Positions 1-5,611 of a stretch of 5,611 bases of DNA are shown one piece after another. The translations under genes and the position numbers were made by a program. The stretch is taken from NCBI GenBank assembly GCA_018968995.1, contig JAGWZD010000149.1, forward strand, positions 1 to 5,611. Reading direction: 5' to 3'. Source of the DNA: Bdellovibrionales bacterium (GTDB lineage Bacteria; Bdellovibrionota; UBA1018). The stretch's first letter is position 1; each line of letters opens with the position of its first letter. Below the pieces are notes generated by a model. That model did not search any database. It was given only the letters and a program-made list of their open reading frames with translations, and had not been told where the DNA came from.

Positions 1-476
1 TTCAGGATATCGCTGAACGGATCAATCGTGATTACCAGGGGCAATCGATAGTTCTAGTGGCAGTGCTGAAGGGCGCTTACGTGTTTTTGGCAGACTTAGT
101 TCGTTACCTCAAGGTGGACTTTGAGGTCGAATTTGTTCGGCTGTCGAGTTACGGCCGGGCTCGCGAATCGAGTGGCACCGTCACGATACTCAAGGATATT
201 GAGGCCGACATTCGAGGCAAACACGTTCTTATTGTTGAGGAAATCATCGATAGTGGTCGCACCCTAAAGTTCCTGGTCGAGCGTCTGAAGTCCTCGGGTC
301 CAGCGTCTGTTGAAATAGTGAGTCTTTTGGACAAAGAGTCCAAGCGTGTCGTGGCTGTGCCCGTGAAGTATGTTGGGCGCCGAACGGATGACCAGTTCCT
401 GATTGGCTATGGACTGGATCTCGAAGAAAAATGCCGGAATCTTCCCGACATCTACTACCTCAAGTATCCGAATTAA
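1..476 (+). CDS. hpt: Hypoxanthine phosphoribosyltransferase, 3' part (start lies before the window)
   Basis: Cytosolic purine-salvage enzyme that joins hypoxanthine or guanine to PRPP to give IMP or GMP. The open frame runs from base 3 without a start, so the true N-terminus is upstream; the GTG at 57 is internal to the fold. Visible motifs in order: the pyrophosphate loop VLKGAYVF (from about base 63), the flexible-loop Ser-Ser-Tyr (144-152), the PRPP-binding motif VLIVEEIIDSGRTL (225-266), LLDK carrying the purine-contacting lysine, and DQF..GYGLD near the end with the base-stacking Phe and Mg-binding Asp. Length and the ending RNLPDIYYLK fit bacterial Hpt. Odd: the usual Glu-Asp pair of the PRPP motif is Glu-Glu (second codon 240-242), while the catalytic Asp (249-251) is kept. 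It is followed by 146 non-coding bases and is probably not functionally linked to the act genes. A guanine-preferring or divergent paralogue cannot be excluded. Confidence 0.93.
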   Translation, partial: QDIAERINRDYQGQSIVLVAVLKGAYVFLADLVRYLKVDFEVEFVRLSSYGRARESSGTVTILKDIEADIRGKHVLIVEEIIDSGRTLKFLVERLKSSGPASVEIVSLLDKESKRVVAVPVKYVGRRTDDQFLIGYGLDLEEKCRNLPDIYYLKYPN

Positions 477-540
477 GGGTGGGCCTGTCATCTAGTTCGG
501 GCAAGCGGCAAATAATCCTTTAATCTGAAACGGGTTAGAG

Positions 541-565
541 CTAAAACTTCCCTCAATCGTTTTAG
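541..565. repeat. Perfect 7-bp inverted repeat upstream of actA, possible operator
   Basis: CTAAAAC (541-547) is matched exactly by its reverse complement GTTTTAG (559-565) across an 11-base spacer, which puts the half-site centres 18 bp apart. An additional overlapping TTAG-AG-CTAA palindrome lies at 535-544. The arms are AT-rich and no T-run follows, so it does not look like a terminator. The position, 57 bases before the actA ATG and just after hpt, suits a binding site for a dimeric regulator of the act operon, but a chance occurrence is possible. Confidence 0.35.
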
Positions 566-587
566 TGCAGTGAATAACCATCGAACC

Positions 588-608
588 CGGCGCGCTTGTG
601 GTGCGCCG
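588..608 (+). promoter_or_regulatory. GC-rich hairpin in the presumed actA leader
   Basis: CGGCGCGC (588-595) pairs with GTGCGCCG (601-608) to form an 8-bp stem with one G-U pair and a 5-base loop, TTGTG. It ends 5 bases before the AGGTG ribosome-binding site of actA. No T-run follows on either strand, so it is not an intrinsic terminator. It may stabilise the 5' end of the message or modulate access to the ribosome-binding site. The structure is seen; the role is inferred. Confidence 0.4.
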
Positions 609-613
609 AGAAT

Positions 614-618
614 AGGTG
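614..618 (+). promoter_or_regulatory. Ribosome-binding site of actA
   Basis: AGGTG, complementary to the 16S rRNA 3' end, sits 4 bases before the ATG at 623. It supports that start over the in-frame TTG at 596, which lies in the loop of the upstream hairpin and has no ribosome-binding site of its own. The spacing is on the short side. Confidence 0.5.
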
Positions 619-622
619 TTTC

Positions 623-1231
623 ATGAGTCGCGTCTCGTCGAGCCAGAAGTCGGCTCTTCTGGTAGTAGGGGTTTTAGTGCTGTTGATCGGTGGAGGAGCT
701 GGAGCGTTCTTCTATCCATCGGCATCGAATCAGGGGTACGCGCCCGAGCAGCCGATTCCTTTCAGCCACAAGCTTCATGCTGGTGACCACAAAATGGCGT
801 GTGCTTATTGCCACGTCGGTATTGAGAAATCGAAGCACGCTTCGGTTCCGTCAGTAAACGTATGTATGAACTGTCATACGGTTGTAAAACCAGACAGTCC
901 TTGGATCCAAAAAATTCAGAAACATTTTCGCGAGGGCACCCCCATTGAGTGGGTTCGGGTACATGAACTTCCCGACTTCGCATACTTCCCGCATAAACGT
1001 CACATCGCCAAAGGAGTCTCTTGTGAGACCTGTCATGGTGATGTGCGAAAGATGGACGTAGTGTACCAGTACGCACCTCTAAACATGGGTTGGTGCATGG
1101 ACTGCCATCGTGGCGTAACCACGCCGCGGAACGTTTTAGCAGAAATCGCAAAAGAACGCCCCGAAGTTAATGATGCCTCTTTGAATCACAAGCCTGTGGC
1201 CTCAGTTCAGTGCTCGGCTTGTCACCACTAA
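623..1231 (+). CDS. actA: Alternative complex III pentaheme cytochrome c subunit ActA
   Basis: Periplasmic multiheme electron-transfer subunit of ACIII, related to the cytochrome c3/c7 type; in known complexes it accepts electrons from the ActB iron-sulfur domain. The protein has 202 residues. One hydrophobic segment (about residues 10-31) serves as signal-anchor. Five CXXCH heme sites follow: CAYCH 60-64, CMNCH 81-85, CETCH 134-138, CMDCH 158-162 and CSACH 197-201. Histidines in FSHKLH (47-52) and FPHKRH (122-127) are the expected distal ligands. Five hemes, size and N-terminal membrane helix all match ActA. The start at ATG 623 is chosen because it places the positively charged N-region directly before the helix and has a ribosome-binding site; a TTG at 596 would add nine residues. 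It is first in the cluster, 15 bases before actB. A promoter is expected in 477-622, but I could not pick a convincing -35/-10 pair. Confidence 0.93.
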   Translation: MSRVSSSQKSALLVVGVLVLLIGGGAGAFFYPSASNQGYAPEQPIPFSHKLHAGDHKMACAYCHVGIEKSKHASVPSVNVCMNCHTVVKPDSPWIQKIQKHFREGTPIEWVRVHELPDFAYFPHKRHIAKGVSCETCHGDVRKMDVVYQYAPLNMGWCMDCHRGVTTPRNVLAEIAKERPEVNDASLNHKPVASVQCSACHH

Positions 1232-1246
1232 GTTAAAGGGTTCGCC

Positions 1247-4200
1247 ATGGAAATGAACACCTCCGATCAAATGACCGCAAAAAAAGATAACTCAAATGTT
1301 GAATTTCAGCCGCCGCGCCACTGGGTAGGTGTTGAAGAGCTCTCTCCGGGGTACTGGCAGGATGGGGCGGTGAAGGAGCAGCGCGCTCAGGAATTCTTCG
1401 ATAAACCGATCGAGACCTTGGCTAATTTAGAGCGGTCCTCCGGATTCAATCTGGCTCGGCGTGATTTCTTAACCATTATGGGCGCCAGCATGGCATTGGG
1501 TACGGTTTCATGCGTTCGACGTCCGGTTCACAAAATTATTCCGTACGTGGTGAAGCCTGAAGAGGTTACTCCGGGCGTTGCCAACTTCTACGCCTCTACT
1601 AATCCGCACACGGGATCTGCCGTTCTAGTGCGAGTCCGAGAGGGGCGTCCTGTGAAGCTCGAAGGAAACGAGCTGAGCCCGCTGACCAAGGGAAAGCTGA
1701 GCGCTTCTGAGCAGGCAGAATTGCTTTCTCTGTATGATCCAGAGCGATTAAAGGCGCCAGGATCTCGGGGTCGTGGTTCAAAATCGCTTTCTCAGATGGA
1801 CTGGGCCTCTTTTGATGCGGCCATTGTTGAAAAATTGAAGCGTCTCTCGGCCAACGGACTGTCTGTGAGCATTCTTTCAACTGAGGTTCGAAGTGACACC
1901 ACTAGAAAGTTGATTGAGGAATTTCTGTCTCAATTCAAAAACTCTTCTTTAGTTGAGTTCGATCCGCTCGCGCTCGACGAGGTAGCGATGGGACAGGAGT
2001 TGTCCTATGGTTCAGCGGTCCTGCCGGCTCTCAGGTTAGACAAGGCGGATTATATTCTCAGTCTTGGAGCCGACTTCCTTGGAACTTGGCCCCATGCAGT
2101 GGAGTACTCCGGGGCTTGGGCAAGCAATCGAAAGCTGAATGGTAAAGAGGCCTCGCTGTCGAAGTTGGTGGCTTTTGAGTCGGCAATGTCTGTTACCGGA
2201 GCAAATGCGGATGAGCGTTATCCGGTTCGTCCAGGCGATGAATTGAAAGTCGCATTGGCGATTGCCAACGCTCTTGTCTCTCAAGGCTTTGCGGTACCAG
2301 CTGATGCTCAAGGCGCCGTAAGCAGTCATACTCCTGAGGCGGTTGCAAAAGACCTTGGAATGCAGGAAGGCGCGGCGAAGATCCGAAAAATCGCCTCTGA
2401 TCTTTCTAAGAACCGCGGTCGCAGTATCGTTATCGCGGGAGGGTTGTCTTCTAAGACGACTTCGAGTTTGGCTCTTCAAGTTGCCGCGAACCTTCTGAAT
2501 TCGGTTTTAGGAAATGAAGGAAACACCATCGATTCTAGCGCGTCTCTTCCGTCGCGTTCTAGTTTTGCTGCGGTTCAGAAGCTGGTCGGCGAAATGCGTA
2601 GTGGGCGAGTAGGCGCGTTGATTGTCTGGGGCGCAAACCCCGGATACCATTTGGCGCCATCGACGGGATTCCAGGAAGCGCTCCAAAAGGTAGGCCTGGT
2701 AGTCAGTGTTGACCAATATGACACCGAAACTGCTCAGCTCAGCGATTTCGTTGCAGCCGAAAATCATTGGCTGGAAAGCTGGGGAGACTGTCGGCCTCGT
2801 AAGCACATTTACTCGTTACAGCAGCCCGTGCTTCATCCCTTATTCGAAACCCGTTCTTTTCAGGACATGTTGCTCGGATGGACAAAAGGGTTATCGGGCA
2901 AGGCGCCAGCGGAAAGCTGGCACGACTATCTCAAGGGCACTTGGACGGGCTCCCTCTTTAAGGATCTTGGCGGCGCAGGCGGTTCTTCAGAGCAGTTTTG
3001 GGTCAAAGCTCTACAGGACGGATTGATCGATACCACTAAAGGCAAAGGGCCTAGTGGCGCTGCTCGAACGTTTCGTGCCTCGGCTTGTTCAAAACTACCG
3101 AGCTTTAAGTCGTCGACAGGCGAAGGGCATTTGCTTGCGCTTTACCCCAAAGTATCGATGGGTGACGGGCGTTTAGCGAATAATGCTTGGCTGCAGGAAC
3201 TGCCAGATCCTATTACCACCATTGCTTGGGACAACTATGCGAACCTCGGCGTTGCAGCGGCTGCAAAGCTTGGGCTGAAGCAAAACGATGTTGTTGAGAT
3301 TGTAGCAGATGGGGTTCCGTTTGAATTGCCCGTCAATGTTCAACCCGGCCTCCATCCTCAGACGCTGGCGGTCGCGGTGGGATATGGTCGCCGTTCAGTG
3401 GGTAAAGTAGGCGATGGGGTTGGGGTAGATATGTATCCCTCCGTGAGAGTGAGCGGAGATTTGCTCGTTTTTTCGGGTCAAGGTGTGACGGTCCGACGAA
3501 CGGGGCGGTCCTACAAGTTAGCTCAGACGCAGTGGCACTCACAGAGTGAGAATCGACCAGTGATCAATGACATCACGCTGGCTGAGTATAAAAAAGATCC
3601 GGGGACTTCCAATCACACTGACCCGCACCTTCGTTTAAAAGAAGTTCCATCCATCTGGCCGATGCATGATTATTCGAAGGGATATCAATGGGGAATGACT
3701 ATTGACCTGAACGCTTGTACCGGTTGCGGTGCTTGCACCATTGCCTGTCAGGCCGAGAATAATATTCCCGTTGTTGGACGTGAAAACGTTCGTATCAGCC
3801 GTGAAATGCATTGGATCAGGATCGATCGTTACTACTCGGGTTCGCCTGAGCAGCCCAATGTCATTTTTCAACCCATGCTTTGTCAGCACTGCGAGAACGC
3901 TCCGTGCGAGACCGTTTGTCCAGTGCTGGCGACTGTTCATAGCGAAGATGGAATCAATCAGCAGATTTATAATCGCTGTGTAGGAACTCGTTATTGCTCG
4001 AACAACTGTCCCTACAAGGTGCGCCGATTTAATTTCTTCGATCACTGGAAGTCGTACGAAGGCACACTCAATATGGTGTGGAACCCTGAAGTGACGGTCC
4101 GCTCTCGCGGTATCATGGAAAAATGTACTTTCTGTGTTCAACGCATCCGCGACTCCAGAGATAAGGCAGTACTATCGGGCCGCCATATAAGAGACGGCGA

Positions 4201-4423
4201 GCTAAAGACAGCATGTCAGCAGACTTGCCCCACTGAGGCGATCGCTTTTGGAAATATCAACGATAAGTATTCCGAGGTTTCTAAGCTCCGCGAGCACCCT
4301 CGTGCGTTCCGTGTGCTTGAAGTATTGAATACGCGGCCCCGCATTTCGTACATGACAAAGGTGAGGAATGCTGAGGCGCCAAGCAGTCATGGTCATGGAG
4401 CGGGCCATGGCGATGGGCATTGA
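1247..4423 (+). CDS. actB: Alternative complex III ActB: Tat-exported molybdopterin-oxidoreductase-like / iron-sulfur fusion
   Basis: Large periplasmic electron-transfer subunit of ACIII, 1058 residues, the usual size for the fused form. An N-terminal extension (motif RHWVGVEEL, about residues 24-32) precedes a Tat signal, ARRDFLTIMG, with the twin Arg at 71-72. Cys89 follows in TVSC, a possible lipidation site. Residues about 100-735 form the molybdopterin-oxidoreductase-like domain (VWGANPG near 460, HWLESWGD 507-514, dinucleotide-binding-like part about 627-735). As in ACIII generally, I see no cluster motif at its start and no evident Mo ligand, so it is probably cofactor-free. Residues about 815-1035 are a four-cluster ferredoxin domain: Cys 824/827/830/834, 879/882/887/891, 911/917/921 and 960/963/990/994. 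Thr914 stands where a fourth Cys would be, so that site should hold a [3Fe-4S] cluster, as the family does. The protein ends in a His/Gly-rich tail (about 1046-1058). ATG 1247 has AAAGGG (1235-1240) 6 bases upstream. Confidence 0.95.
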   Translation: MEMNTSDQMTAKKDNSNVEFQPPRHWVGVEELSPGYWQDGAVKEQRAQEFFDKPIETLANLERSSGFNLARRDFLTIMGASMALGTVSCVRRPVHKIIPYVVKPEEVTPGVANFYASTNPHTGSAVLVRVREGRPVKLEGNELSPLTKGKLSASEQAELLSLYDPERLKAPGSRGRGSKSLSQMDWASFDAAIVEKLKRLSANGLSVSILSTEVRSDTTRKLIEEFLSQFKNSSLVEFDPLALDEVAMGQELSYGSAVLPALRLDKADYILSLGADFLGTWPHAVEYSGAWASNRKLNGKEASLSKLVAFESAMSVTGANADERYPVRPGDELKVALAIANALVSQGFAVPADAQGAVSSHTPEAVAKDLGMQEGAAKIRKIASDLSKNRGRSIVIAGGLSSKTTSSLALQVAANLLNSVLGNEGNTIDSSASLPSRSSFAAVQKLVGEMRSGRVGALIVWGANPGYHLAPSTGFQEALQKVGLVVSVDQYDTETAQLSDFVAAENHWLESWGDCRPRKHIYSLQQPVLHPLFETRSFQDMLLGWTKGLSGKAPAESWHDYLKGTWTGSLFKDLGGAGGSSEQFWVKALQDGLIDTTKGKGPSGAARTFRASACSKLPSFKSSTGEGHLLALYPKVSMGDGRLANNAWLQELPDPITTIAWDNYANLGVAAAAKLGLKQNDVVEIVADGVPFELPVNVQPGLHPQTLAVAVGYGRRSVGKVGDGVGVDMYPSVRVSGDLLVFSGQGVTVRRTGRSYKLAQTQWHSQSENRPVINDITLAEYKKDPGTSNHTDPHLRLKEVPSIWPMHDYSKGYQWGMTIDLNACTGCGACTIACQAENNIPVVGRENVRISREMHWIRIDRYYSGSPEQPNVIFQPMLCQHCENAPCETVCPVLATVHSEDGINQQIYNRCVGTRYCSNNCPYKVRRFNFFDHWKSYEGTLNMVWNPEVTVRSRGIMEKCTFCVQRIRDSRDKAVLSGRHIRDGELKTACQQTCPTEAIAFGNINDKYSEVSKLREHPRAFRVLEVLNTRPRISYMTKVRNAEAPSSHGHGAGHGDGH

Positions 4424-4428
4424 TTTCG

Positions 4429-4437
4429 AAGGAAAGG
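4429..4437 (+). promoter_or_regulatory. Ribosome-binding site of actD
   Basis: The purine-rich AAGGAAAGG lies between the actB stop (4421-4423) and the ATG at 4449, 11 bases before it. It favours 4449 over the in-frame ATGs inside the actB tail (4368 to 4413), which would add residues unlike the DUF3341 N-terminus. The spacing is slightly long. Confidence 0.45.
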
Positions 4438-4448
4438 CAGAAAAGATC

Positions 4449-5066
4449 ATGTCAAACGAGCAAAACGCTGGGGCCACAGATCGAAAACTGGCAGGAGTCC
4501 TCGGGTTCTTCGATAATCCGCAGTCTCTCATTGAGGGCATGAAGCGGGTCAGGGAAGCAAATTACGAGGTTTTCGACGCGTTTACTCCGTATCCCGTGCA
4601 TGGTTTAGACGCCGCTCAGGGATTAAAGCGTTCACCGCTGCCCTACGTTACCTTCATCTTTGGGGCTACCGGCTTTATGTTAGCGCTTGCTCTTCAGTAT
4701 TGGACGTCTGCGGTGGACTGGCCCTTGAATGTCGGTGGAAAGCCCTTTTTCTCATGGCCTGCATTTGTTCCCGTGATTTTTGAACTCACGGTGCTTTTGG
4801 CTGGCTTATCTACTGTTGCGGGAATGTTTGTTTTGAATGGCCTGCCCAACGTCACCCAGAGAGCTTTCGACCCCTCTTTGACCAACAATCGTTTCGCGAT
4901 CCTCATTGGTGCTCCAAAAAAGAAAAAGGAGGAAGATGATGAGGATCAAGAAGCGAAGCCCGTCGCTTACGCGTTCAAGCTTTTTTCGGAGAGTGAAGCG
5001 GCTGAGTTTTTAAAGAAAGCTGGGGCAAATGAGGTTCGCACGGTTTACCAGGAAGGTTGGTTTTAA
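4449..5066 (+). CDS. actD: Alternative complex III membrane subunit ActD (DUF3341)
   Basis: Two-helix inner-membrane subunit of ACIII, thought to support assembly and packing against the NrfD-like subunits; no cofactor is known. The protein has 205 residues. A soluble N-terminal domain (about 13-60) opens with GVLGFFDNPQSLIEG and contains the family motif FTPYPVHGLD (45-54). Transmembrane helices lie at about 65-85 and 106-128, joined by a loop with WPLNVGGKPFFSWPAFVP. A C-terminal domain (about 136-205) ends in EVRTVYQEGWF. Odd: residues 157-170 are a run of Lys then Glu/Asp (KKKKEEDDEDQEAK), apparently an insertion between LIGAP and the last domain; its A-rich DNA contains the slippery heptamer A AAA AAG in frame. 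It follows actB by 25 bases where actC (NrfD-like) is normally found first, and it precedes actE by 2 bases. Family assignment is firm; the insert's role is unknown. Confidence 0.9.
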   Translation: MSNEQNAGATDRKLAGVLGFFDNPQSLIEGMKRVREANYEVFDAFTPYPVHGLDAAQGLKRSPLPYVTFIFGATGFMLALALQYWTSAVDWPLNVGGKPFFSWPAFVPVIFELTVLLAGLSTVAGMFVLNGLPNVTQRAFDPSLTNNRFAILIGAPKKKKEEDDEDQEAKPVAYAFKLFSESEAAEFLKKAGANEVRTVYQEGWF

Positions 5067-5068
5067 TC

Positions 5069-5611
5069 ATGAAGAACTCCTACGCTTTAGCCCTGATCGG
5101 ATCTTTGATTGCGATTTCCGGATGCAAGCATAGTCAACCAAACTTCATTTTCATGCCGGATATGTATTACAGCCCGGCGCTGAAAGCTCAGGAGGAAGGC
5201 GGCATGCGTATGCCCGTGAAGGGCACCGTGCCGCGTGGGTTTACTCCGTATGATTTTTCGGTCGAGAACTCTGAAGAGCTTGGCAAAACCTTGATCAACC
5301 CGCTTCCCCGAACCAAAGCTGTCCTGCTGCGAGGTCAGGCCCAGTACAATACTTATTGTATTGTTTGCCACGGTGCTTATGGGGAAGGGGATGGCTCTGT
5401 TGTTCCGAAGTACCCACGTCCACCGTCGTTACAGAGTGAGAAAGTTCAAAAGTGGCCCGATGGACGGATCTTTCATGTCATTAGCGCGGGCCAGAACGTG
5501 ATGCCCAGCTACTCGACTCAAGTGGAGCAAGTGGACCGTTGGGCTATCGTGCACTACATTCGAGCTCTTCAAAAGGCAAAGAACCCTACCGAGTCTGATT
5601 TGAAGGCTGCT
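5069..5611 (+). CDS. actE: Alternative complex III monoheme cytochrome c lipoprotein ActE, 3' end outside window
   Basis: Membrane-anchored periplasmic cytochrome c of ACIII that passes electrons onward with ActA. 181 residues are visible, open to the last base with no stop. A lipoprotein signal, LIAISGC, gives a lipid-modified Cys19. The family N-terminal signature follows (PDMYYSPALK, 30-39; MPVKGTVPRGF, 48-58). The heme site CIVCH is at 97-101, followed by GAYGEGDG. The expected axial Met is Met145 in NVMPSY, and a final class-I cytochrome helix (WAIVHYIRAL) is at about 158-167. The core domain is therefore complete and only the tail is cut. The ATG at 5069 is 2 bases after the actD stop; the likely ribosome-binding site AGGAAGG (5050-5056) lies inside actD, 12 bases before the ATG, so translation is probably coupled. 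Other monoheme cytochrome lipoproteins look similar, but the GTVxRG signature and the neighbours point to ActE. Confidence 0.9.
   Translation, partial: MKNSYALALIGSLIAISGCKHSQPNFIFMPDMYYSPALKAQEEGGMRMPVKGTVPRGFTPYDFSVENSEELGKTLINPLPRTKAVLLRGQAQYNTYCIVCHGAYGEGDGSVVPKYPRPPSLQSEKVQKWPDGRIFHVISAGQNVMPSYSTQVEQVDRWAIVHYIRALQKAKNPTESDLKAA

Noticed and set aside
483..502. Weak GCCTG/CGGGC stem after hpt as a terminator
   Set aside because: Only about five pairs including a G-U, a 10-base loop and no T-run; not distinguishable from chance.
505..580. Promoter-like hexamers in the AT-rich part of the hpt-actA gap
   Set aside because: Several TAAT/TAAAA-type stretches exist, but none has a good -35 partner at 16-18 bp, so choosing one would be guesswork.
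596..622. TTG at 596 as the actA start
   Set aside because: It falls in the loop of a stable hairpin, has no ribosome-binding site, and would add nine residues before a well-formed signal-anchor that begins properly at ATG 623.
2036..2479. Long open frames antisense to actB (for example 2036-2479 and 3635-4141)
   Set aside because: They have no recognisable motifs or ribosome-binding sites and lie opposite a strongly supported coding frame.
3977..4009. Missing Cys (Thr914) in an ActB cluster motif as a sign of damage
   Set aside because: The pattern C-x2-T-x2-C-x3-C is the normal [3Fe-4S] site of the ACIII ActB family.
4368..4448. An actD start inside the actB tail (ATG 4368 and later ones)
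   Set aside because: The added residues are just the shifted reading of the His/Gly repeat and do not resemble DUF3341 N-termini; ATG 4449 has its own ribosome-binding site.

Overview
The window is ordinary chromosomal DNA, all genes on the + strand. It holds the 3' part of a hypoxanthine phosphoribosyltransferase gene (hpt), a 146-base intergenic region with two inverted repeats, and then a tightly packed cluster for alternative complex III (ACIII). ACIII is the membrane quinol:electron-acceptor oxidoreductase that replaces the cytochrome bc1 complex in many bacteria.

Layout: hpt (1-476, start outside the window); intergenic region with a 7-bp inverted repeat (541-565) and a GC-rich hairpin (588-608); actA, pentaheme cytochrome c (623-1231); actB, fused molybdopterin-oxidoreductase-like plus iron-sulfur protein with a Tat signal (1247-4423); actD, DUF3341 two-helix membrane protein (4449-5066); actE, monoheme cytochrome c lipoprotein (5069-5611, running off the end). 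Gaps between act genes are 15, 25 and 2 bases, so they are almost certainly one operon. No gene-free stretch exceeds 300 bases.

How the parts work together (family knowledge): quinol is oxidised at the NrfD-like membrane subunit ActC. Electrons pass through the iron-sulfur clusters of ActB to the hemes of ActA and ActE, and from there to a soluble carrier or a terminal oxidase. ActD and ActF are membrane scaffold subunits.

The most striking point is that the usual actC gene is absent between actB and actD; only 25 bases separate them. The window ends inside actE, so actC could be displaced downstream or elsewhere. If it is truly missing, this complex would lack the subunit that normally carries the quinol site.

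Organism: a Gram-negative aerobe with moderate GC, c-type cytochromes, lipoproteins and Tat export. The ACIII type and protein style suggest a Bdellovibrionota or other former deltaproteobacterium, but this is an impression and not a placement. I see no mobile element, CRISPR array or RNA gene.
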